Assembly: GCF_001463745.1 (NCBI RefSeq)
Contig: NZ_BBWJ01000019.1
Span: forward strand, 43,330-107,329
From: Aureimonas sp. AU22
GTDB lineage: Bacteria; Pseudomonadota; Alphaproteobacteria; Rhizobiales; Rhizobiaceae
DNA length: 64,000 bases
Direction: 5' to 3'
The notes below the pieces were generated by a model, which saw only the letters and a program-made list of their open reading frames with translations, was not told the DNA's origin and did no database searches. Position numbers and translations under genes: made by a program. Positions 36,368 through 43,337 of this stretch are shown here, one piece after another; position 1 is the first letter of the stretch; every line of letters begins with the position of its first letter.

Positions 36368-36867
36368 CGACGGCCTATCTCGGTCTTGGCGGAAACCTCG
36401 GCGATCCGATCCATGCGATGGCCGAAGCGCTGCGCGCTCTCGATGCCGACGCGCAAACGCGAATGGTCGCGGTTTCGCCCGTGTTCCGGACGCCACCGTG
36501 GGGGCCGGTGGAGCAGCCGCCCTTCATGAACGCCTGCGCTCGGATCGAAACCGCGAGGTCGGCGCAGGCCCTTCTGGCGCTCTGCCTCTCCGTCGAGGCG
36601 GCACTGCATCGGGACAGGAGCGTGCGTTGGGGCCCGCGGACGGTGGATCTCGACGTGCTGGACTTCGGCGGTGAAAGCGTGCGGAGCGAACGGCTGACCC
36701 TGCCGCATCCGCGCATGGCCGAACGCGCCTTCGTGCTCGTTCCGCTGGCGGAGATCGCACCGGCGTTTTCCGTCGGGGGGATGGGTGTCGCAGAGCGCCT
36801 GGCAGGCCTGGACACGACCGGTATCGTGCGCATCGACGCGCCGCCCGACTGGTGGCGCGTCGCCTGA
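36364..36867 (+). CDS. folK: HPPK, hydroxymethyldihydropterin pyrophosphokinase
   Basis: A 167-residue enzyme transferring pyrophosphate from ATP to 6-hydroxymethyl-7,8-dihydropterin, the step before folP. Motifs: AYLGLGGNLGDP at the N terminus, VSPVFRTPPWGPVEQPPFMNACA, the Mg/ATP site RWGPRTVDLDVLDFG and LTLPHPRMAERAFVLVPLAEIAP. It is translationally coupled to folP. In many rhizobia folB (dihydroneopterin aldolase) lies between folP and folK, but it is missing here. Confidence 0.94.
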   Translation: MTTAYLGLGGNLGDPIHAMAEALRALDADAQTRMVAVSPVFRTPPWGPVEQPPFMNACARIETARSAQALLALCLSVEAALHRDRSVRWGPRTVDLDVLDFGGESVRSERLTLPHPRMAERAFVLVPLAEIAPAFSVGGMGVAERLAGLDTTGIVRIDAPPDWWRVA

Positions 36868-36870
36868 GGG

Positions 36871-37404
36871 TCAGTCGGCGAGCGAGGCCTTCTTGATGCT
36901 CTCGTCGCGCTTCAGCGTCATGCCGATCACGGGCACGAGCTCGCCGGCGACCTGCACCGAGATCGTGATCATAAGTTTGTTCTTTTCTTCGAGGCGCGCG
37001 ACCATCGCACCCTTCAGTTGCTTCCGGTCGAGGCCAACCACGACCTTGTTGCCGGAAACGTCGCCGGAAACGATGTCGAGACCCTTGCCGCCCGACCCGT
37101 CGAGGAACGTTCCCTTGTAGGATGTGCCGCCCTTGGTGAAGGTCGCGTTCATCGGCTGCGAGAACATGCCGACCCGGCATGATCCGTCCAGCGCCATGCC
37201 GACGGCCTTTGCAGGCTGGAGACCGGCGAGGTCACACACGAACTTGGTGCCCTTGTATTTTCCGGCGACGATTTCCCCGGGCCCGGTCCAGCGACCGAAC
37301 ACGGTCTTGAAGAAGGTCTCGTCCACGTCGGCAGCGCGCGCAGGGAGGGCCGCGGTGCAGGCGAGAGACAGAAGCGACAAACCGGCGACGATGGGGCGGA
37401 GCAT
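36871..37404 (-). CDS. Exported protein of unknown function
   Basis: A 177-residue predicted periplasmic protein with the signal peptide LRPIVAGLSLLSLACTAALP ending in ARA-AD. The mature part starts with FFKTVFGRWTGPGEIVAGKYKGTKFVCDL and appears to be mostly beta strands, with a cysteine pair (FVCDL, GSCRVG) that may form a disulfide. The repeated pattern of weight-bearing GTFLDGSGGKGLDIVSGDV and MITISVQVAGELVPVIGMTLKR suggests a lipocalin-like or beta-barrel fold; I do not recognise a named family. It ends three bases from the convergent folK. Confidence 0.65.
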   Translation of the reverse strand: MLRPIVAGLSLLSLACTAALPARAADVDETFFKTVFGRWTGPGEIVAGKYKGTKFVCDLAGLQPAKAVGMALDGSCRVGMFSQPMNATFTKGGTSYKGTFLDGSGGKGLDIVSGDVSGNKVVVGLDRKQLKGAMVARLEEKNKLMITISVQVAGELVPVIGMTLKRDESIKKASLAD

Positions 37405-37504
37405 GGCGGGCCTTCGGAGCGGCAAGGACATGGACGGTATCTATCGCTCGGAACGGTTAACCGAACCTTTCGACCGGACTTCGACGTTCACGCGGGGTGC
37501 CGGC

Positions 37505-38539
37505 TCACTCACCGCCCATGGGTTTGAGATCGTTCAGGAAATCCCCGATACGCGGGCGCTGGACGCTGAGAAATGGCAGGGGGCGACAAAGGTCCATGGC
37601 GGCGATGCCGACGCGCGCGGTGAGAAGGCCGTTGACGAGACCCTCGCCGAGTTTGGCCGAAAGCCGGGCGGCCAGTCCATGCCCGACGACCTGACCCACG
37701 AGGCCGTCCCCGATCGCGATGGACCCTGTGACGGCAAGATGCGCCAGGACGTCGCGAACCAGCCGGAGGAGGCCGATCGTACCCGGGCGAGCGCCGTACA
37801 GGGTCGAGATTGCACGGATCAGCCGGACCGTCTCGAACAGCACGAAGGCGAGATCCATGAAGGCGCGCGGGCTGACAGCGGTCACCACCGACACGCGCTT
37901 CGACGAGGCGAGCACCAGCGCGCGCGCCCTCGCATCCAGCGGAAGCAATAGTTCTCGCTCGGCCAGGGTGACGAGGTGGCGTCCGTCGATCACGTCGTCC
38001 CGCACGGCGTGCAGGCGCTCGCGTCCAGCGGCCGTTTCCGGGCGCGCCGAAACCAGCTTCACGAGACGTGCCACCACGGCGCTCGCGTCCGCTGCGGAGT
38101 CGGTCTCGTAGGCCCGACGCCCGTCGGCACGCTCGCGCTCCACGTCGTTCAACCGCATGATCCCCAGCGCTTCCCGCCCGACGACACCGAGGAGCCCGAT
38201 CAGAAGCAGCAATGCCAGACCGAGCGCCGTCCAGCCCAGCCAGTCCGCCCGCTGGAAGAGATCGCGGATGAACGCGTCGAGCGCCAGGCCGAAGGCGATC
38301 GAAACCAGGGCACCGAGCGCACCGAGGGCGAGCTTGCCGAAGGAGAAGCTGCCGCGCCGCCGCAGTGCCGGCTCCGCGTCGAGCGCGGCCGCCGCTTCTG
38401 CCTCCAACGCGTCGTCCGGCTCGATCCGGACCCGTTCGAGGTCGGAGAAGCTCCGTGGCATGCGCGGCTGGGGCGGAGCCGGGACGAGTGGCGGCTCGAC
38501 GGAGAAGGCGGCGGGACGCCGGGGCGGCAGGTCGCTCAT
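37505..38539 (-). CDS. ycjF: YcjF-family (TIGR01620/DUF697) membrane protein
   Basis: A 344-residue inner-membrane protein. After an N-terminal Pro-rich cytoplasmic tail there are two membrane helices (LALGALGALVSIAFGLAL and WLGWTALGLALLLLIGLLGVVG), then a long soluble region containing HAVRDDVIDGRHLVTLAERELLLPLDARARALV and the C-terminal VTAVSPRAFMDLAFVLFETVRLIRAISTLYG, typical of YcjF. In E. coli ycjX-ycjF belong to the phage-shock regulon. Its start overlaps the ycjX stop by four bases, so the two are coupled. Confidence 0.87.
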   Translation of the reverse strand: MSDLPPRRPAAFSVEPPLVPAPPQPRMPRSFSDLERVRIEPDDALEAEAAAALDAEPALRRRGSFSFGKLALGALGALVSIAFGLALDAFIRDLFQRADWLGWTALGLALLLLIGLLGVVGREALGIMRLNDVERERADGRRAYETDSAADASAVVARLVKLVSARPETAAGRERLHAVRDDVIDGRHLVTLAERELLLPLDARARALVLASSKRVSVVTAVSPRAFMDLAFVLFETVRLIRAISTLYGARPGTIGLLRLVRDVLAHLAVTGSIAIGDGLVGQVVGHGLAARLSAKLGEGLVNGLLTARVGIAAMDLCRPLPFLSVQRPRIGDFLNDLKPMGGE

Positions 38540-39993
38540 GCCAGACGGTCTCCGAGAAGGAACTGAAGCGCGCGGTCGAGCCGGATCTGGGGCAGGGACA
38601 GCGTCAGGCCTTCAGCCGTGCGTTCGAGGCGGGGCGGCCTGAAGCGCACGAAGGTCATCGGATCCAAAGCGCCGGATCCGTCTTCGCGCGCCTGCAGGAT
38701 GCGTGAGGCATCTTCCGGTAGGTCGCCGGGAAAAACGGCGGTTTCGGTCTTGCCGTCGAAGCGCTGCCCCGCGATTTCCTCGCCGGCGATCGGCGTGCCG
38801 ACGATGACGGGCAGCGTTTCGCCCCGGTCGGTCACGGTCGCCTCATGCGTCGCGCGCACCGCCGCCATCGCGGCGACTTCCGTCTGTGCGCCGGACAGCT
38901 TCGCTCGGTTCACCGCGCCGTCGACGAGGCGTCGGACGACATTCTCCAGCCGCTGATGGCTCGTGCGATGAAGATGGTCGGCCTTGGTAGCCGCGACGAG
39001 GATGCGGTCGATCCGCGGTGTCAGCAGCGATCCGAGCCAAGATGCCTTGCCGGGGCGGAAGCAAGCGAGGATGTCAGCGAGTGCGGTCTCGAGGTCCTGC
39101 ACCGCTTCCGGCCCTGCATTGATCGCCTGGAGCGCGTCGACGAGCAGGATCTGCCGGTCGAGGCGTGCGAAGTGCTCGCGGAAGAAGGGCCGCACGACGA
39201 CGGTCTTGTAGGCTTCGTAGCGCCGTGCATGGACCGCACCGTAGCTGCCCTTCGGATAGATGCGGCCCGGTTCCACAACGAGTGGCGCGAAGGTCAGCGC
39301 CGGTGAGCCTTCGAGATCCCCGGGCATCAGGAACCGGCCGGGCGGCAGGGTCGAGAGCGCCGTGCGGTCCTCGCGGCAGGCCCGCAGGTAATCGGCGAAC
39401 GTCGCGCTCAGCCGTTGGCTGGTCGGCTCGTCGGCGGCCGAAGCCGGATCGATCGCGGCGAGCGCGTCGAGGAACGGCCGGGCCATGCGGTCGCGCGAAG
39501 GCAGCCGGGCACGCTCCAGCGATTCCTGCGAGAAGGTCGCGAAGTCCTTTTCGAGGAGCGGAAGGTCGAGCAACCATTCGCCGGGATAATCGACGATGTC
39601 GATCGACAGCTTGCCCGGTGACAGGAAGCGCATCCATCCCGATGCCGACTCGTACTCGATCGTCAGCCGGAGTTCCGAGATCGCCCGCGTCGACTGCGGC
39701 CAGATGCGCTCCTCCAGCATCGCACGCAGATGCTCTTCGTATTGAAAGCGCGGCACCGCGTCGTCAGGCTGTTCTTCAAGGTAGGCGCGAGAGATCCGTC
39801 CCGAGCTTTGCGCCTCGAACACCGGCAGTCGGCCGCCGTGAAGGAGGTTGTGCACCAGCGCGGTGATGAACACCGTCTTGCCGGCGCGCGAAAGACCGGC
39901 GACGCCGAGCCGAAGGGTCGGATGGAACAACCCCGCGCCACGATCCGAGAGGTTGTCGAAGACGATACGCGCTTCGTCGGCAATGGATGGCAT
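38536..39993 (-). CDS. ycjX: YcjX-family (DUF463) P-loop NTPase
   Basis: A 485-residue predicted GTP-binding protein. The P-loop is VAGLSRAGKTVFITALVHNLL near residue 33, the switch II-like strand is IDIVDYPGEWLLDLPLL, and the base-recognition strand is ILVAATKADHLHRTSHQRL. The whole pattern is that of YcjX, a stress-induced partner of YcjF at the membrane. The start MPSIADEAR at 39993 was chosen because the family begins just before the P-loop region; an ATG 13 codons upstream is possible. It is between sixA and ycjF in the same direction. Confidence 0.88.
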   Translation of the reverse strand: MPSIADEARIVFDNLSDRGAGLFHPTLRLGVAGLSRAGKTVFITALVHNLLHGGRLPVFEAQSSGRISRAYLEEQPDDAVPRFQYEEHLRAMLEERIWPQSTRAISELRLTIEYESASGWMRFLSPGKLSIDIVDYPGEWLLDLPLLEKDFATFSQESLERARLPSRDRMARPFLDALAAIDPASAADEPTSQRLSATFADYLRACREDRTALSTLPPGRFLMPGDLEGSPALTFAPLVVEPGRIYPKGSYGAVHARRYEAYKTVVVRPFFREHFARLDRQILLVDALQAINAGPEAVQDLETALADILACFRPGKASWLGSLLTPRIDRILVAATKADHLHRTSHQRLENVVRRLVDGAVNRAKLSGAQTEVAAMAAVRATHEATVTDRGETLPVIVGTPIAGEEIAGQRFDGKTETAVFPGDLPEDASRILQAREDGSGALDPMTFVRFRPPRLERTAEGLTLSLPQIRLDRALQFLLGDRLA

Positions 39994-40077
39994 GGGGAAC
40001 CGATCGGGTCTCGAATGGCCGGGCAGGAGCACCGCATATAGTCGGCTCGGGCCACGCTCGACAGGCCGGTGGGAGTC

Positions 40078-40578
40078 TCAAGGTTTCAGGAGCGCGCGCA
40101 GCGTGCCGCGCAGGGCGCCGTTCCGGCTTGCGGGATCCAGATCGACGATCAGCCAGTTGGCGGTGCCGATCCCCGCTCGCGCGGCGCGCAGTACGTCCGT
40201 ATCGGTTGTGCAGATGTCGAAGACGAGCTGCTCGATCGTCGGGTTGTGGCCGACGAGCAGGAGTTCACCTTCCCCTTCCGCGTCCCTGATTTCGGCTTCG
40301 TACGCAACGGAGCCGAGCGCATAGAGCTTGTCGCTGAAGCGGATGTCCGCGCTCGCCGGCAACGCCTTGCGCACGAGGTCGAGCGTTTGCCGCGCCCGAA
40401 CGGCGGTCGAGCACACGACGCGCCCGATCCGAACGGCGTTCGCCTCGACGCGCGAGGCGAGCCGGATCGCGTCCTCTTGCCCTCGGTCGTCGAGCACGCG
40501 CTGGTGATCGCGCTGCCCCGGTACGGCCCAGGACGAATGCGCGTGGCGCAGGATATGGATCGTTTGTCCAACCGTCAT
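40078..40578 (-). CDS. sixA: SixA-like histidine phosphatase
   Basis: A 166-residue histidine phosphatase. The catalytic histidine is in ILRHAHSSWAVPG near residue 10 (RHA instead of the usual RHG, as in SixA), followed by DHQRVLDDRGQEDA, the helper region CSTAVRARQTLDLV, and the second catalytic histidine in LLLVGHNPTIEQLVF. SixA proteins dephosphorylate phosphohistidine on phosphorelay or PTS proteins; the specific target here is unknown. It is followed by ycjX in the same direction after 84 bp. Confidence 0.85.
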   Translation of the reverse strand: MTVGQTIHILRHAHSSWAVPGQRDHQRVLDDRGQEDAIRLASRVEANAVRIGRVVCSTAVRARQTLDLVRKALPASADIRFSDKLYALGSVAYEAEIRDAEGEGELLLVGHNPTIEQLVFDICTTDTDVLRAARAGIGTANWLIVDLDPASRNGALRGTLRALLKP

Positions 40579-40805
40579 GAAACTTCGATAGGACACCCGC
40601 GAGGCCAGGTCGAGTTTCGTTTGGGTTATCGCTACGGCATGTCGCAACGCCTGCGTGTGGGTTCCAGCGGCTCGCGTCGTGTCCGAGAGCCAGCTGTCCT
40701 GAAGCTGAACACCGCACCGCGACGTTCACCTTTAGGTCACGAACCTGCTGCGATTATCGCGGTTTAGCGTTCCTCGAGGTGCCGATGATCACCCAGACCG
40801 CCAAC

Positions 40806-40834
40806 TTGTCCGCTTCATCAACGCTCGCTATAAG
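40806..40834 (+). promoter_or_regulatory. Sigma-70 promoter of dksA
   Basis: TTGTCC (40806-40811), a 17-bp spacer, and TATAAG (40829-40834), ending 29 bp before the dksA start codon. A GGAGGA ribosome-binding site lies in between. Confidence 0.7.
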
Positions 40835-40863
40835 CCCGCGCAAAGCGCAGATGGAGGATCCGC

Positions 40864-41280
40864 ATGAGTGAAACCCTTCCGTTGGGAACCGGCTTGCCGG
40901 AAGACGGGGCCTTCATGAACGACCGCCAGAAGGAGTATTTCCGCAAGAAACTCCTCGCATGGAAGGCGGACATTCTGCGTGAATCGCGCGAGACGCTGGA
41001 AGCCCTGGCCAGCGAGAACGCAAACCTCGCGGATGCCGCCGATCGCGCATCGTCGGAGACGGATCGTGCCATCGAGCTGCGGGCGCGCGACCGCCAGCGC
41101 AAGCTGATCGCGAAGATCGATGCGGCGATTGAGCGGATCGATGATGGCACCTACGGCTATTGCGAGGAGACCGGAGAGCCGATCAGCCTGCGCCGCCTCG
41201 ATGCGCGTCCGATCGCCACGTTGTCGCTCGAAGCGCAGGAGCGGCATGAGCGTCGCGAGAAGGTGTACCGGGACGAATAG
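40864..41280 (+). CDS. dksA: RNA polymerase-binding protein DksA, single-cysteine form
   Basis: A 138-residue transcription factor that enters the RNA polymerase secondary channel and works with ppGpp. The long coiled coil spans about residues 25-95, with the tip acidic motif within ANLADAADRASSETDRAIEL. The C-terminal globule reads GYCEETGEPISLRRLDARPIATLS: only one of the four zinc cysteines of E. coli DksA remains, as in several alphaproteobacterial DksA proteins and Pseudomonas DksA2. It should therefore fold without zinc. GGAGGA precedes the start ATG. Confidence 0.93.
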   Translation: MSETLPLGTGLPEDGAFMNDRQKEYFRKKLLAWKADILRESRETLEALASENANLADAADRASSETDRAIELRARDRQRKLIAKIDAAIERIDDGTYGYCEETGEPISLRRLDARPIATLSLEAQERHERREKVYRDE

Positions 41281-41307
41281 CGTCCGTCGAGAAGCAGACA
41301 TCTGGAA

Positions 41308-41339
41308 CGAAAACGGGCCGCTGATGCGGCCCGTTTTCG
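41308..41339. terminator. Bidirectional terminator between dksA and the FliO-like gene
   Basis: A perfect 14-bp stem CGAAAACGGGCCGC / GCGGCCCGTTTTCG with a TGAT loop. Runs of A and T on each side let it serve both convergent genes. Confidence 0.92.
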
Positions 41340-41354
41340 TCCGTGCCGTCGGAC

Positions 41355-43085
41355 CTAGCGACGTTCGGATACGTCGATCGTGAAGTCGTGAAGAAGTCGC
41401 TCCATTTCCTCCTCGAGGGTCAGAGGCCGCTCGGAGTCTTCGGGTTTTGCGTCCGCTGTTTCCGGTTCGCGCTGCGGCACCGAGACCGGGCTCGGCAGAA
41501 CCTCCGGCTGTGGGGGGGGTGGCGGACGGACGGGCGGCACGGGGGCGACGGCTGGTTCCACGGGAACGGTGGCGCGTCGCTCTTGGATCGTGGTCGCGAA
41601 GCTCTTCACCGACAGCGGTGCAGGACCGGGCTCGCCCGCATCGGCGGCCGGGCCGGCGAACCCGACCTCGGCCTTCGTGGTCTCGTCCGCTCGCGGGGCG
41701 ATCGGTGCCGGCGGCCAGCGTACGGGAACGCGTTCCGGCAGCAAAGGCTGGGGCGGGGCCGCGCTCCCTACCGAAGCGTCGCGCTCCGAAGGCGCGGGTG
41801 CGTCGACCGGCGCGTTCGGCAGCGGCGGCGTGACCATGATGCCCGGATTGGGCGCCCACAGAGACCGTGCCGGCGAGATCTCCGGCTCGGGGCGTGGCTG
41901 CGGAACGACGGGCGTCGCGCGTGAAAGCTGCGGCAGCGTAGGGGTCGCCATGGAGCGAGGCACGATCGGCGCCGGGCTGGAAGGCGTTGCCGCGACGGAA
42001 GGAGCAGGCGGGGTGATCGGAGGTGCTGCCGGCTTCGGGACGGACGGCGCCGATGCCGAGATGGCGGGCGCCGTAGGCTGTGCCGTGGGTGCTGCGGGCA
42101 CCATCGTCTGCGCGACCGGAAGCGCCGCTGGTCGTGGCGGCATGACGGGTGGGGCGACCGCCGCGGGTTGTGTCGGTTCGGGAAGCGTCAGCGACGGCTC
42201 CACACGTTCCGGCATCGGAGGAACGGGCTCGGCGCGTCGGGGCACGGGAGCCATCGGGGCTGCAGGCGGAATGGGGCGCGACTGCGGGGTCGCAACCTGC
42301 GGTGCCTCAACCGCAGCCTCCTGGTATCGCGGCGCGGCCGGGTTGGGCTCGGCCGGAACCGCAGCATCGGCCCGTCGCGCCGGCGCGACGTCTTCCGCCA
42401 TCCGAACCGCGGGCGAGACCGGCGGTGCGGAGACAGGCGTGGCGGGCATCGAGGCAGGTGCCGAAGGGTTCGAAGCCGGGGCGGGCCGATTGTCCGGCGA
42501 GGCGGTCGACGGACCCTGAGCGACGTTGGGCGCACGGCCCTCGTTGGGAAAGCCGCGTTCCGGCATCACAGTTGGCGCGCGCGGGGAAGGCTCAACCCTG
42601 TTTTCCGCAATCGCGCTGGTGCGACCTTCGGCCACCGGCGCGATCGCCGGATGCTCGCGAGGCGACTGCGCATCGCTCGGCACCGGTTGCACGTCGGGAC
42701 GGGGCGTGCGCCTGTGCGGCAGCGGTTGCTGCGGGTGGCGCTGCTCGGGCTCCGCAAAGCCCGGCTCCTGGCGCGGGCGACGTGCCTGTCCGCGAACGAT
42801 GCCGGGTTCCACCACCAGATCGTTCTGGCCGCCGATCAGGATGAGATGCTCGACATCGTCGCGCCGCACCAGCACGAGTTTGCGCTTCGGATCCACGGGT
42901 GCCATGTCGAGAACCGCGAGGCGAGGCGCTCGCGAGCGTCCGCCGATACCGCCGCTTCCGGCGAAGATCCGCTTGGCCAGGCCGATCAGCACCAACGCCA
43001 GCAGCACCACGAGCGCAGCCGCCAGAATCACCGTCATGATCGGGGCCAGGCTGTCGCCGACGATGCTCGCGAGCCACTCACGCAT
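41355..43085 (-). CDS. FliO-like membrane protein with a very long Pro/Ala-rich tail
   Basis: A 576-residue protein. Residues about 14-38 are one membrane helix (PIMTVILAAALVVLLALVLIG). Residues about 50-95 (RLAVLDMAPVDPKRKLVLVR, then EHLILIGGQNDLVVEPGI) match the cytoplasmic domain of FliO, the flagellar export-gate assembly factor. The following 450 residues are disordered, dominated by Pro, Ala, Val and Glu, with no domain. The last 25 residues become ordered again (PLTLEEEMERLLHDFTIDVS), suggesting a conserved C-terminal binding motif. E. coli FliO has about 120 residues. No flagellar gene is in the window; it lies between dksA and cckA. Confidence 0.78.
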   Translation of the reverse strand: MREWLASIVGDSLAPIMTVILAAALVVLLALVLIGLAKRIFAGSGGIGGRSRAPRLAVLDMAPVDPKRKLVLVRRDDVEHLILIGGQNDLVVEPGIVRGQARRPRQEPGFAEPEQRHPQQPLPHRRTPRPDVQPVPSDAQSPREHPAIAPVAEGRTSAIAENRVEPSPRAPTVMPERGFPNEGRAPNVAQGPSTASPDNRPAPASNPSAPASMPATPVSAPPVSPAVRMAEDVAPARRADAAVPAEPNPAAPRYQEAAVEAPQVATPQSRPIPPAAPMAPVPRRAEPVPPMPERVEPSLTLPEPTQPAAVAPPVMPPRPAALPVAQTMVPAAPTAQPTAPAISASAPSVPKPAAPPITPPAPSVAATPSSPAPIVPRSMATPTLPQLSRATPVVPQPRPEPEISPARSLWAPNPGIMVTPPLPNAPVDAPAPSERDASVGSAAPPQPLLPERVPVRWPPAPIAPRADETTKAEVGFAGPAADAGEPGPAPLSVKSFATTIQERRATVPVEPAVAPVPPVRPPPPPQPEVLPSPVSVPQREPETADAKPEDSERPLTLEEEMERLLHDFTIDVSERR

Positions 43086-43337
43086 TTACCATATCCTCCT
43101 GGGTCGCCGGATGCGAAGGACCGAGGTTGTCCCGCGCGTACGACGCCGCTTCTGCAATCTAGGGTTCGGCTGGCGGGGCTCCAGCGCCACGTCAGCTTCG
43201 GAACATAGTGCCGTGCCATCATGTCGAACGATTGCGTATGGCGCAAATTCGACAGATTCTCGTGCCCGTGCCGTTCCGCTCTAATCTGTTCGGCTTTGCC
43301 TCGGAAGGGTCGATCGTTCGCATATGGAACTTCTGCT

